Below are positions 6,474-17,000 of a stretch of 34,759 bases of DNA, one piece after another; position 1 is the first letter of the stretch, and each line of letters opens with the position of its first letter. Location of the stretch: NCBI GenBank assembly GCA_902583295.1, contig CACHUY010000012.1, positions 1-34,759 of the forward strand, given 5' to 3'. A program made the position numbers and the translations under genes. The notes beneath the pieces were generated by a model that worked only from the letters and a program-made list of their open reading frames with translations, ran no database searches and was not told the origin of the DNA. Source of the DNA: an uncultured Pelagibacteraceae bacterium (GTDB taxonomy: Bacteria; Pseudomonadota; Alphaproteobacteria; Pelagibacterales; Pelagibacteraceae).

Positions 6474-9400
6474 ATGAGCGAAAAAATACTTGTCCCTGAT
6501 ATTGGAGAATTTGAAAATGTTGAAGTAATTGAAATATTAGTAAAAACAGGAGATCAAATAAAAAAAAATGATCCTTTAATAACTATCGAAAGCGATAAAT
6601 CTAGTGTTGAAATTCCTTCAACTGTTGATGGAAAAGTTGAAAGCATTGGGCTTAAAGTTGGTGATAAAGTTTCAAAAGGAGATTTAATTTTAAATTATTT
6701 ATCCTCAACGATAACTACAACTGCTGATACAATTCCAAAGGATACAGAAAATATAATTAAACAAGCCGAAGAGGTTATTGCTGTCCAAAAAGATAAAGAG
6801 AAAGAAAAAGAAATAAAAAATATCATTCCTGAAAAAAAACAATCAATTATTCAAGTCAGCAATGGTGCAGATATAGATCCTCTGGAAACAAAAGATTGGT
6901 TAGAATCTTTATCAGCTGTAATTTCTAAAGATGGAAATCATAGAGCTCATTTTTTAATTAAAGAATTAATAAACAAAGCTTACCGTGAAGGTGCAAATAT
7001 TCCTTATACACAAAATACACCATACATTAATACAATACCCCCTGAAGCTGAGGTAAAATCTAATGGAGATCAAAATATTGAGAGAAGAATAAGGTCATTA
7101 ATTAGATGGAATTCAGCTGCTATGGTAGTTAGGGCTAATAAAAAATTTCCTGAATTAGGTGGACATATTGGTACATTTGCGTCAGCAGCAACTCTGTATG
7201 ATGTAGGGATGAACCATTTTTGGAGAGCAAAAAATAATAAATTTGGTGGAGATTTGATTTACTTTCAAGGTCATAGCGCTCCAGGAATGTATGCAAGAGC
7301 ATATTTAGAAGGAAGATTAAACGAAAAACAATTAGATAGTTTTAGACAAGAGGTTAAACCTGGAGGACTATCCTCTTATCCACACCCGTGGTTAATGCCA
7401 AAGTTTTGGCAATTTCCAACAGTCTCTATGGGTCTTGGTCCTATGCTTGCAATTTATCAAGCTAGATACATGAAATATTTAATTAATAGAGGATTAATTA
7501 AAGATGAAGGAAGAAAAGTATGGGCTTTCTTAGGTGATGGAGAGATGGATGAACCAGAGTCTATGGGAGCAATTGGTTTAGCTGCTAGAGAGAATTTAGA
7601 TAATTTAATTTTTGTTATTAACTGTAATCTTCAAAGACTGGATGGACCTGTTAGAGGTAATGGAAAAATAATTCAAGAACTTGAGGGGAGTTTTAGAGGG
7701 TCTGGTTGGAACGTAATTAAAGTAATTTGGGGTTCCTATTGGGACTCTTTATTGGCTAACGATAAAGAAGGCCATTTAGTAAAGCTTATGAACGAGACAG
7801 TTGATGGAGAATACCAAGCAGCTAAAGCAAGGGATGGTGCTTATGTAAGAGAAAAGTTCTTTGGAAAATATCCTCAAACTTTAGAAATGGTTTCAAGTTT
7901 ATCAGATAAAGATATCTGGAGATTAAACAGAGGCGGCCATGATCCACATAAAGTTTATGCAGCATATGATAAAGCAACCAAACATCAAGGAAGCCCGACT
8001 GTTATTATTGCTAAAACTATTAAAGGATATGGTATGGGAAAATCTGGAGAAAGTGTGAACACAACCCATCAAACAAAAAAATTAGATGTAGATGATCTAA
8101 TGTATTACAGAGACCGCTTTGATGTACCTTTGACAGATGAACAAGTTAGAAATATTGAATATTTTAGACCTGATGAAAAATCTCAAGAAATTAAATATTT
8201 AAAAGATAGAAGAATTAAACTAGGTGGATTTTTACCTGAGAGGTCGACTTTTGCAAAACCTATTAAAGCACCTTCAAAAGATATTTTTGATTTTATGAAA
8301 GTATCAACTGGTGAAAAAGAAATGTCTACAACAATGGCTCTTGTTAGAATGTTAACCAATTTAATGAGAGATAAAAATATTTCTCCGAGATTAGTTCCTA
8401 TAATTCCAGATGAAGCAAGAACATTTGGTATGGAAGGATTTTTTCAAAAAATTGGAATTTATGCTCATGAAGGTCAAAAATATGAACCAGAAGACTCTGC
8501 ACAATTAAGCTCATATAGAGAAGAAAAAAGTGGACAAGTTCTAGAGGAAGGAATTAATGAGGCAGGTGCTATGTCTTCATGGATTGCTGCAGCAACAGCT
8601 TACACAAATCATGATATTGAAATGATTCCAATCTACACTTTTTATTCTATGTTTGGTTTTCAAAGAATTGGAGATCTTGCTTGGGCAGCTGGAGATAGTC
8701 AAGCCAGAGGTTTTTTGATTGGTGCTACTGCAGGAAGGACAACGTTGGCTGGAGAAGGTCTACAACACCAGGATGGTCATAGTCATTTAATTGCTTCTAC
8801 AATTCCAAATTGTGTAACTTATGATCCGACATTTCATTATGAACTAGCGGTAATTTTTAGAGAAGGTTTGAGAAGAATGCATGAGAAAAAAGAAAATGTC
8901 TTTTATTATATTACGACAATGAATGAAAATTACTCTCATCCGGAGATGCCAAAAGATAAAAATACAGAGGAGGGAATATTAAAAGGGATGTACAAAATAA
9001 AAGATTTTGACAAACATAAAAAAACTAAAATTCAACTTCTTGGATCAGGTACAATACTTCGAGAAATGATTTCGGCAGCTAAAATTTTGCAAAAAGATTA
9101 TCAAATTGATAGTGAGATCTGGAGCGTTACTAGTTTTAATGAACTTAGAAAAGATGGAATGGAGGTTGAGAGATATAATTTGTTAAATCCAGACAAAGAA
9201 CCAAAAATATCTTTTGTTGAGCAATGTTTAGGTAAAACAGAGGGTCCAATTATGGCTGCTTCAGATTATATGAGAATGAATTCAGATCAAATTAGACCTT
9301 ATACTAATAAAAGTTTCTACTCTCTGGGGGCTGATGGTTTTGGTAGGAGTGATACAAGAAAAAATTTAAGAAAATTCTTTGAAGTGGATAAAGAGCACAT

Positions 9401-9518
9401 AGTTGCATATGGATTAAGTATTTTAGCGAAAGAGCAACTTATAGCCTCAAAACATGCAAAAGAAGCAATGAAAAAATATAACATTGATGGCAACAAGCCA
9501 ATGCCCACTAAATTATAA
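6474..9518 (+). CDS. aceE: Pyruvate dehydrogenase E1, homodimeric type, with N-terminal lipoyl domain
   Basis: Thiamine-diphosphate decarboxylase that passes the acetyl group to a lipoyl domain. 1014 residues against about 890 in E. coli. Residues 3-75 form a complete lipoyl domain with lipoyl-lysine Lys42 in ESDKSSVEIP, followed by a Lys/Glu-rich linker to about 130; the rest is a full-length AceE. The thiamine-binding motif is G354-DGEMDEPES, followed by NCNLQRLDGPV; GHSAPG, WQFPTVSMGLGP, RGGHDP and TIKGYGMG are all conserved. The C-terminal transketolase-like domain is intact. The gene sits 1 nt before the E2 gene. The lipoyl part is a close copy of the one on E2. Most alphaproteobacteria use an alpha2-beta2 E1, so this AceE type may have been acquired; that is an inference. 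Confidence 0.95.
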   Translation: MSEKILVPDIGEFENVEVIEILVKTGDQIKKNDPLITIESDKSSVEIPSTVDGKVESIGLKVGDKVSKGDLILNYLSSTITTTADTIPKDTENIIKQAEEVIAVQKDKEKEKEIKNIIPEKKQSIIQVSNGADIDPLETKDWLESLSAVISKDGNHRAHFLIKELINKAYREGANIPYTQNTPYINTIPPEAEVKSNGDQNIERRIRSLIRWNSAAMVVRANKKFPELGGHIGTFASAATLYDVGMNHFWRAKNNKFGGDLIYFQGHSAPGMYARAYLEGRLNEKQLDSFRQEVKPGGLSSYPHPWLMPKFWQFPTVSMGLGPMLAIYQARYMKYLINRGLIKDEGRKVWAFLGDGEMDEPESMGAIGLAARENLDNLIFVINCNLQRLDGPVRGNGKIIQELEGSFRGSGWNVIKVIWGSYWDSLLANDKEGHLVKLMNETVDGEYQAAKARDGAYVREKFFGKYPQTLEMVSSLSDKDIWRLNRGGHDPHKVYAAYDKATKHQGSPTVIIAKTIKGYGMGKSGESVNTTHQTKKLDVDDLMYYRDRFDVPLTDEQVRNIEYFRPDEKSQEIKYLKDRRIKLGGFLPERSTFAKPIKAPSKDIFDFMKVSTGEKEMSTTMALVRMLTNLMRDKNISPRLVPIIPDEARTFGMEGFFQKIGIYAHEGQKYEPEDSAQLSSYREEKSGQVLEEGINEAGAMSSWIAAATAYTNHDIEMIPIYTFYSMFGFQRIGDLAWAAGDSQARGFLIGATAGRTTLAGEGLQHQDGHSHLIASTIPNCVTYDPTFHYELAVIFREGLRRMHEKKENVFYYITTMNENYSHPEMPKDKNTEEGILKGMYKIKDFDKHKKTKIQLLGSGTILREMISAAKILQKDYQIDSEIWSVTSFNELRKDGMEVERYNLLNPDKEPKISFVEQCLGKTEGPIMAASDYMRMNSDQIRPYTNKSFYSLGADGFGRSDTRKNLRKFFEVDKEHIVAYGLSILAKEQLIASKHAKEAMKKYNIDGNKPMPTKL

Positions 9519-9519
9519 A

Positions 9520-10776
9520 ATGAAAGAGATTGATATTAAGGTTCCAAATATTGGTGACTTCACAAACGTTGAAGTAATAGAGGTTTTGGTAAATGAAGGC
9601 CAAGATATTTTAAAAAATGATCCATTAATAACAATTGAGAGCGATAAATCCAGCGTTGAAATTCCGTCAAACTTTGAAGGAAAAGTTAAATCTCTTAAAT
9701 TAAAAGTTGGCGATAAAGTTTCAGAGGGTGATTTAATTTTAATATTAGAAAGTTTGTCAAGTGAAGGTAAAACTAAAGAAGAAACAAAAATTGAAAAACA
9801 ATCCGAACCGATTGTAGAAATAAATCAAGCAACAGAACAAATTTCTATATCCGAAAAAAAAATTAAAGATATTTCCTCAGCAAGTCCAAAAGCTAGAAAA
9901 TTTGCAAGGGAGCTAGGTGTTAATATCAACCAAGTGGTAGGTAGTGAAAAAGATGGAAGAGTAATAGAGGATGATATTAAAAAATTTGTTTCTTTAAAAA
10001 CAGCAAATAATTATCAAGCAAAAGAAATCAAACCAATTAAAATTAAGAATGAGTATGAACATGCAGATTTTGGAAAAGTTGAGATTAAAGATATACCAAG
10101 AGTAAAGAAACTAGCTTCAACTTATCTTACAAATTCTTGGACAACCATTCCTCATGTAACTAATCATGATGAAGCAGATATAACAGAAATGGAAAGTTTT
10201 AGAACTTCTTTGAAAGATGTTTATACTGGAGAAAAAATAAAAATTACTCCTTTGGCATTTATCATTAAAGCATTAGTTGCTTCTTTAAAAAAGTTTCCAA
10301 GTTTTAATTCTTCAATAGATGAGATTGAAAGCGGAAAAATGACTTTAAAGAAATACTATCATATTGGAATTGCAGTTGATACTCCAAATGGATTGATGGT
10401 TCCAAAAATCAGAAATGCAAATAATAAAAAAATTTCATTAATCGGTAAAGAGTTAAAACAAGTCAGTGAACTTTGTAGAAATCTAAAAATAGATAAGAAG
10501 GAATTATTTGGGGGATCAATGACGATTACAAGTCTAGGAGGAATTGGCGGGTCTTTCTTTACACCAATTATAAATTATCCTGAAGTAGCCATTTTGGGTG
10601 TCGGAAGGTCAGAAAAAAAACAAGTTTTTTTAAATGGAAAGTTTCAAATAAGAACAATGTTGCCAATTTCACTTTCTTATGATCATAGAATTATTGACGG
10701 AGCAGAAGCTGCTCGGTTTAATAACGATTTAAAAGAAAATTTAGGAAATAATTTCGCTTATAAGTTAGCCGTATAA
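9520..10776 (+). CDS. aceF: Dihydrolipoamide acetyltransferase (pyruvate dehydrogenase E2)
   Basis: Core subunit that accepts the acetyl group on its lipoyl arm and moves it to CoA. 418 residues from the ATG at 9520, which is 1 nt after the E1 stop; the longer frame from 9484 would overlap E1 by 35 nt and precede the lipoyl domain with unrelated residues. One lipoyl domain (about 3-80, lipoyl-lysine Lys43 in ESDKSSVEIP), then a linker, a peripheral-subunit-binding domain (ASPKARKFARELGV to about 165), and a catalytic domain with the active-site motif DHRIIDG (His389). The catalytic domain is trimer-forming in this family. No E3 (dihydrolipoamide dehydrogenase) gene lies nearby, so it must be elsewhere. 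Confidence 0.95.
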   Translation: MKEIDIKVPNIGDFTNVEVIEVLVNEGQDILKNDPLITIESDKSSVEIPSNFEGKVKSLKLKVGDKVSEGDLILILESLSSEGKTKEETKIEKQSEPIVEINQATEQISISEKKIKDISSASPKARKFARELGVNINQVVGSEKDGRVIEDDIKKFVSLKTANNYQAKEIKPIKIKNEYEHADFGKVEIKDIPRVKKLASTYLTNSWTTIPHVTNHDEADITEMESFRTSLKDVYTGEKIKITPLAFIIKALVASLKKFPSFNSSIDEIESGKMTLKKYYHIGIAVDTPNGLMVPKIRNANNKKISLIGKELKQVSELCRNLKIDKKELFGGSMTITSLGGIGGSFFTPIINYPEVAILGVGRSEKKQVFLNGKFQIRTMLPISLSYDHRIIDGAEAARFNNDLKENLGNNFAYKLAV

Positions 10777-10782
10777 TTATTT

Positions 10783-11676
10783 ATGACAAAATCTATATCT
10801 TTACTCAGTGCTTTACTGTGTACTTTTATTTGGGGAACAACATTTATAGCACAAGATACTGGGATGGATAATATAGGACCCTTTACATTTAATGCGGCCA
10901 GATTTTTTATTGGTTTTTTAGCGATTATCCCCTTGGTATTTCTATTTGAGGTAAAAAAAATGAAATCTGAGTTTAAGGTTGATTTTAAAACATTTGCAAT
11001 TTTCTCTTTTTTGATTGGCTCGTCTCTTTTTTTAGGGTCTGGTTTGCAACAGGTTGCTTTACTTTATACCGATGTAGCTAATGCAGCTTTTTTTACAATT
11101 TTTTATGTGCCAATGGTGCCGATTATAATTTTTTTGTTTGGAAAAATTTCTATACATTGGAGTATATGGCCATCTGTAATTTTATGTTTAATAGGAGGGT
11201 ATTTACTAACAAATTTTTATGATGCTACAATTAGGCTTGGAGACGGTTTAGTTATTTTAGGGGCACTTTTTTGGAGTACACATATTATTTTTGTTGGAAT
11301 TATAGTAAAAAAATACAATCTACCACTTACTATAGGTGCTGTACAAACATTAATAGTCTCAATATTTTCATTTGCTATTGGTTTAGTGTACGAGGAATTT
11401 ATTTTAGTAAATATATTAAAAGAATTAGACTCAATACTATATGCTGGAATATTATCTGGAGGATTAGCATTTGTATTACAGATTTATGCGCAAAAAAACA
11501 TTTCACCTGCGCCAGCAGCAATTATTTTTTCACTTGAGGGAGTGTTTGCTACAATAGCTGCTTGGTTTCTATTGAGCCAGATTTTAGATATTAATAACTT
11601 ACTTGGCTGTTTTTTCATTTTGTGTGGAGTGCTATTATCTCAGTTACTTCCTTTAATGAAAAAAGGATATGCTTAA
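10783..11676 (+). CDS. DMT-superfamily (EamA) inner-membrane permease
   Basis: 297 residues with about ten hydrophobic segments arranged as two EamA repeats, the usual form for drug/metabolite transporters. The N-terminus FIWGTTFIAQDTG and the second-half FWSTHIIFVG are characteristic. Located in the cytoplasmic membrane. It starts 6 nt after the E2 stop, so it probably shares the aceEF transcript, although the substrate, likely a small metabolite or amino acid, is unknown. Its stop overlaps the convergent uppP stop by 4 nt. Confidence 0.85.
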   Translation: MTKSISLLSALLCTFIWGTTFIAQDTGMDNIGPFTFNAARFFIGFLAIIPLVFLFEVKKMKSEFKVDFKTFAIFSFLIGSSLFLGSGLQQVALLYTDVANAAFFTIFYVPMVPIIIFLFGKISIHWSIWPSVILCLIGGYLLTNFYDATIRLGDGLVILGALFWSTHIIFVGIIVKKYNLPLTIGAVQTLIVSIFSFAIGLVYEEFILVNILKELDSILYAGILSGGLAFVLQIYAQKNISPAPAAIIFSLEGVFATIAAWFLLSQILDINNLLGCFFILCGVLLSQLLPLMKKGYA

Positions 11677-12437
11677 TAAATTAAGCTAAATAAAATTAAA
11701 GCTATTATTATTCTATAAATTACAAAAGCATTCATAGAAAATTTATTTATATAAATTAAAAAAAATTTGACTGTCACAAAAGACAATGTAAAAGATGATA
11801 TTATTGCAACAAACACCAAATAATTTAATTCAATAGGTTGATTTACAATATCCTTTAACCCCAAAAAGCTTGCTCCACTAAGTGCGGGAATAGAAAGTAA
11901 AAAAGAAATTTTACTAGAGTCAACTCTATTAAATTTTAAAATTCTAGCAGCTGTTATGGTAATGCCTGCTCTACTTACACCTGGCACAAGCGATAAAACT
12001 TGAAAAAGACCAATGAAAAATATTGTTTGAATATTTAAATTAGTTGAAATTTTTTTATCAAATCTATTTTTATCTGCGATGTATAAAACTATTGCAAACA
12101 CAAGGGTGGTCCATGCAATTACTTTTATATCTCTTAGAGCATAAATAAAATTTGTAGAGTATAAAATATATCCAACAATTATTAATGGAATAGAACCAAG
12201 AACAATTAAACTTAATAATCTTTTGTTATTTTTAATGTCTAATAATTCTTCTCTAAAAAAATAAATTATTGCTAGTAAAGATCCTAAATGAAGACTAATA
12301 TCTATTAACAACGAGCTAGACTTAAACTCATATAAGCTTGAAACCAGAATTAATTGTGCTGACGAACTTACTGGCAAGAACTCTGAAACACCTTGTATTA
12401 ATGAAAGGATAAATACTTCTATTATATTTTGAAACAT
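11673..12437 (-). CDS. uppP: Undecaprenyl-diphosphatase (BacA/UppP) with altered active-site motif
   Basis: Converts undecaprenyl pyrophosphate to the monophosphate carrier for peptidoglycan and polysaccharide export. 254 residues, all hydrophobic helices. Motif 1 reads QGVSEFLPVSSSAQL (15-29) and motif 2 reads PGVSRAG (152-158). Compared with E. coli BacA as I recall it (E17, E21, S27, H30, R174), E21, S27 and R174 are kept (Glu19, Ser25, Arg156), but E17 is Gln15 and H30 is Gln28; Ser after the Arg is also Ala157. The family is clear. Activity with Gln in place of His is uncertain. The start ATG at 12437 precedes FQNIIEVFILSL, which aligns with the family's N-terminus. Confidence 0.88.
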   Translation of the reverse strand: MFQNIIEVFILSLIQGVSEFLPVSSSAQLILVSSLYEFKSSSLLIDISLHLGSLLAIIYFFREELLDIKNNKRLLSLIVLGSIPLIIVGYILYSTNFIYALRDIKVIAWTTLVFAIVLYIADKNRFDKKISTNLNIQTIFFIGLFQVLSLVPGVSRAGITITAARILKFNRVDSSKISFLLSIPALSGASFLGLKDIVNQPIELNYLVFVAIISSFTLSFVTVKFFLIYINKFSMNAFVIYRIIIALILFSLIY

Positions 12438-12544
12438 CGCTTCTTCGTAGCTTATAAAATATGGATTTAAAACAATTCGATTTGATCATATTAGGTATGC
12501 ATTTATTAGAAAGTTGTTTAAATTAGGGTCGAGTCATCAAATTA

Positions 12545-12573
12545 AGGTCATAGTTTATGACCTATTTTATACT
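12545..12573 (+). promoter_or_regulatory. Putative gltDB promoter with overlapping inverted repeat
   Basis: A perfect 8-bp dyad, AGGTCATA (12545-12552) and TATGACCT (12556-12563) with a GTT spacer, occupies the -35 position of a good -10 box TATACT (12568-12573; position 1 of the -35 would be 12545 with 17-bp spacing). The -35 itself is poor (AGGTCA), as expected for an activator-dependent or repressed promoter. Transcription would start near 12580, about 42 nt before gltD. A half-site-like GAGTCATC lies just upstream. Confidence 0.5.
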
Positions 12574-12621
12574 TTATTAAATAAAATCAAAGTATAACTT
12601 GCCAAAAATTAAGAAATTATT

Positions 12622-14061
12622 ATGCCTGATAAAATGTTAAAATTTGTAAAAATAGGTCAACAAACACCACCTAAAAGGGAAGTTGGGTCTAGAAAACAGG
12701 ATTTTAACGAGATTTACGACGAATATATAAATGAAAAAGCTAAAGAGCAGTCTAGTAGATGCTCACAATGTGGAGTTCCTTTTTGTCAAGTTCATTGCCC
12801 TTTAAGCAACAATATACCTGATTGGCTAAAGCTTACTGCTGAAGGAAGACTTAAAGAAGCCTATGAATTATCACAAAGTACAAATAATATGCCTGAAGTT
12901 TGTGGGAGAATATGTCCTCAAGACAGATTGTGTGAAGGAAATTGTGTAATTGAACAATCTGGTCATGGAACTGTAACGATTGGTTCAGTAGAAAAATATA
13001 TTACTGATAATGCTTGGGAACAAGGCTGGGTGAAACCAATTCAAGTTAACCAAGAAAAAAATCAAAGTGTAGGCATTATTGGAGCAGGTCCAGCAGGATT
13101 AGCAGCTGCAGAGCAATTAAGAAAAATTGGATATAAAATTACTGTTTATGATCGATACGATCGAGCAGGTGGCTTGTTAATATATGGAATTCCAAATTTT
13201 AAATTAGAAAAAGAAATTGTTGAAAGAAGAACGAAACTTCTAAAAGATGGAGGGATAGAGTTTATTCAAAATTTTGAGGTTGGTAAAGATGCAACTTTAG
13301 ATCAATTACGTAAAAAACATGATGCAATTTTGATCGCAACTGGAGTTTATAAAGCTAGAGAAGTTGAATTAAAGGGAAATGATTTGGATAATATTTTTCC
13401 AGCCATGGATTTTTTAACTGCATCAAATAAAAAAGGTTTAGGAGATGAAGTTGAATTATTTGACAAAGGAATTTTAAATGCAGAAGGTAAAGACGTTGTT
13501 GTAATTGGAGGTGGTGATACTGCTATGGATTGTGTAAGGACATCTGTTAGACAAAAAGCAAAATCTGTAAAATGTTTATATAGAAGAGATAAAGAAAATA
13601 TGCCTGGTTCAGCTAGAGAGGTTGCTAATGCTGAGGAAGAAGGAGTACAATTTATTTGGCTATCAAGTCCAAAAGAATTTAAAGGTACAAATAAAATTGA
13701 AAAATTAGTTGTAGATCAAATCAAACTTGGTGATCCTGACGAAAGTGGAAGAAGGAAACCACAAGTTCAGGAGGGTTCAAGTTATGAAATCAATGCTGAT
13801 ATGGTTATAAAGGCTTTGGGTTTTGACCCTGAAGATTTACCAAAAATGTTTGAAGCAAATGAGTTACAGGTAACAAAATGGGGAACAATTAAAGCTGATT
13901 TTGATACTATGGAGACGAATATTAAAGGTGTATTTGCTGCTGGTGATATAATTAGAGGTGCTTCTTTAGTGGTTTGGGCGATTAAAGATGGAAGAGATGC
14001 TGCAACATCAATTAAAAATTATTTAGAGAATAAGTCTTTAAAAGAGAGAAGAGTAGCTTAA
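12622..14061 (+). CDS. gltD: Glutamate synthase small subunit (NADPH, FAD)
   Basis: Supplies electrons from NADPH through FAD to the large subunit. 479 residues. N-terminal iron-sulfur cysteines at 47, 50, 55, 59 (SRCSQCGVPFCQVHCPL) and a second set CGRICPQDRLCEGNC about residues 94-108. The FAD-binding loop is GAGPAG (154-159) and the NADPH-binding loop is GGGDTAMD (296-303); the C-terminal GVFAAGDIIRGASLVVWAI is the FAD-ribityl motif. The stop and the gltB start share one base (TAATG), so the subunits are translationally coupled. Length and motifs are normal. Confidence 0.96.
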   Translation: MPDKMLKFVKIGQQTPPKREVGSRKQDFNEIYDEYINEKAKEQSSRCSQCGVPFCQVHCPLSNNIPDWLKLTAEGRLKEAYELSQSTNNMPEVCGRICPQDRLCEGNCVIEQSGHGTVTIGSVEKYITDNAWEQGWVKPIQVNQEKNQSVGIIGAGPAGLAAAEQLRKIGYKITVYDRYDRAGGLLIYGIPNFKLEKEIVERRTKLLKDGGIEFIQNFEVGKDATLDQLRKKHDAILIATGVYKAREVELKGNDLDNIFPAMDFLTASNKKGLGDEVELFDKGILNAEGKDVVVIGGGDTAMDCVRTSVRQKAKSVKCLYRRDKENMPGSAREVANAEEEGVQFIWLSSPKEFKGTNKIEKLVVDQIKLGDPDESGRRKPQVQEGSSYEINADMVIKALGFDPEDLPKMFEANELQVTKWGTIKADFDTMETNIKGVFAAGDIIRGASLVVWAIKDGRDAATSIKNYLENKSLKERRVA

Positions 14062-17000
14062 TGAAAAACTACATTAAGAATAAAGAATTATTAAAACAAA
14101 ATCATGTGTACTCTGACGATATGGAGCATGATGCGTGTGGAGTTGGAATTATTGCATCCACTGAAGGTAAAAAATCTCGTAAAGTTGTTGAGTATGGTAT
14201 TGAAGCTTTAAAAGCTGTTTGGCACAGAGGTGCAGTAGATGCAGATGGAAAAACAGGAGATGGTGCAGGTATTCATGTTGAAATTCCAAAAGATTTTTTT
14301 GTCGAAAAAATAGAGGTGACTGGTCATACCCATGATAACTCTGAAATAGGAGTTGGTATGATTTTTTTACCTAGAAATGATTATGAAGCTCAAGAAAGCT
14401 GCAAAACAATAGTGGAGAGTGAATTAACAAAAAATGGTTTTAGTATTTATGGTTGGAGACAAGTTCCAATTAATCCAAACGTATTAGGCCAAAAGGCACT
14501 ACAGACTATGCCTGAAATTATTCAGGTTTTGTTTAAATCATATGATCCAGAACTTACAAATAAAGATCTAGAAAGAAAAATATATGAAACTAGAAGAAAA
14601 ATAGAAAATGAGGCATTTAAAAAATCCTTAAATCATTTTTACATTTGTTCATTAAGCTCTAAGTCAATTATTTACAAAGGTATGTTTTTAGCTGAGGCAA
14701 TTTCAGATTTTTATTTAGATTTAAAAGATGAAAGATTTATTTCAAGATTTGCAATTTTTCATCAAAGATTTTCGACTAACACGGCTCCAAGTTGGAATTT
14801 AGCCCAACCATTTAGAGCAATCGCTCATAATGGTGAAATAAATACATTCAGGGGAAATAAAAATTGGATGAAAGTTCATGAACAAGAAATGAATAGCAAT
14901 CTTTTTGAAAATATAGAAAATTTAAAACCAGTAATTCAACAAGGTACCTCAGATTCTGCTGCGCTGGATAACGTGTTTGAATTGCTCAATATTTCTGGTC
15001 AGCCTGCACCTCTAGCTAAGTTAATGTTGGTTCCAGATGCGTGGTCTAAAAAAAATGAAACTTTACCTAAAGATCACCAACAATTGTTTAATTTTTTAAA
15101 CAGTACAATGGAACCATGGGATGGTCCGGCAGCTATTGCAGGAACAGATAACGAATGGGTGATTGCTGCTAATGACAGAAATGGATTACGACCATTAAGA
15201 TATGCAATTACAAAAGATAAATTATTATTTGCAGGATCAGAAACTGGCATGATTGAACTTAATGAAAAAAGAATACTTTCTAAGGGTAGATTAGGACCAG
15301 GAGAAATCATTGGTGTAAGAATTGAAAAAGGAAAAGTTTTTAAAAATAAGCAAATTAAAGATTATTTAGCAAAAGAGTACAAACATTTTAATTCTCAAAT
15401 TATTGACTTAGATGAAAAATTAACAATTTCTGATGAGAAAAATTCTTATTCTGGAGACGAATTAAGAAGAAGACAATATACATTTGGAATTAGTTTAGAA
15501 GATTTAGAATTGATATTACATCCGATGGCAGAGGATGCTAAAGAAGCTATAGGATCGATGGGAGATGATACTCCTCTTGCGGTATTATCAGACAGATACA
15601 GACCTCTATATCATTTTTTTAGACAAAACTTTAGTCAAGTAACAAACCCTCCGATAGACTCTTTAAGAGAAAATAAAGTGATGAGTCTAAAAACAAGATT
15701 TGGAAATCTTGGAAATATCCTTAATTTTGACAATCTAACAAAGCAAAATATTTACGTTTTAAACAGTCCAATTTTATCAAATTCACAATTTGAGAAATTC
15801 ATTAATTTTTTTGGTAAAAATTCTTCCATAATTGATTGTACTTTCTCAGATAATGAAAATTTGCACGAGTCTATAAAAAGAATTCAAAAAGACTCAGAAA
15901 TAGCAGTAAGACAAGGAGTTACACAATTAATTTTGAGTGACAAAGAGCTTTCAAACGTGAAGCTTCCAATTCCGATGTTACTCGCAGTTGGTGCGATCAA
16001 CTCATTTTTAATTGAAAAAAAATTGAGAGGATATGTTTCTATCAATGTCCAGTCAGGAGAAGCAATGGATACTCACTCTTTTGCAACTTTAATTGGAGTT
16101 GGTGCAACTACAGTAAATCCATATCTAGCTTTTGACAGCTTATATCAAAGGCATGAAAAGAAATTGTTTGGAAAATTCAGTTTTGATGAGTGTGTTGAAA
16201 GGTACATCAAGTCGGTAAATGCAGGACTTCTAAAAATAATGTCTAAGATGGGCATTTCTGTCTTAAGTTCTTATAGAGGGGGATGTAATTTTGAGACAGT
16301 TGGTTTAAGTAGAACAATTGTTGCGGACTATTTTCCTGGTGTAGTATCAAAAATTTCGGGTATAGGACTAACAGGAATTGAAAAAAAAATTAAAGAAATA
16401 CACAAAGAAGCTTTTGAAAGTAGCGACACAATCCTGCCTATAGGTGGAATTTATAGATATAGAAAAAATGGAGAAACTCATCAGTATCAAGGAAAATTAA
16501 TTCATTTACTTCAAAGTGCTGTCGGTTCTAATTCTTATGATGCTTATAAAAGATATGCAGAAGGTATTTATAATCTACCACCAATAAATTTAAGAGATTT
16601 AATTGATTTCAGAACAAAAAAATTAAAAGGTTCAATTGATATCTCGGAAGTTGAACCTCTATCAAATATATTAAAAAGATTTGGAAGTGGGAGCATGTCA
16701 CATGGTGCTTTGTCAAAAGAAGCTCATGAGACATTAGCTACTGGAATGAATAGAATTAAAGGTGCCTCTTGTAGCGGAGAAGGAGGAGAGGATGAAAAAA
16801 GATTTAAGGTATTGGAAAATGGAGATAGCGCAAATTCTAGAGTAAAACAGATAGCTTCTGCAAGATTTGGAGTAACAGTTAATTACTTAAATAATTGTAA
16901 TGAAATTGAAATTAAAATTGCACAAGGTGCAAAACCAGGAGAGGGTGGTCAGCTTCCAGGATTTAAGATTACAAAGGAAATCGCAAGACTTAGACATTCT

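Noticed and set aside
12461-12526. Plus-strand 21-residue frame upstream of gltD, as a possible leader peptide
   Set aside because: No ribosome-binding site, no run of a regulatory amino acid, and it ends before the predicted gltDB promoter, so it would not be on the gltD mRNA.
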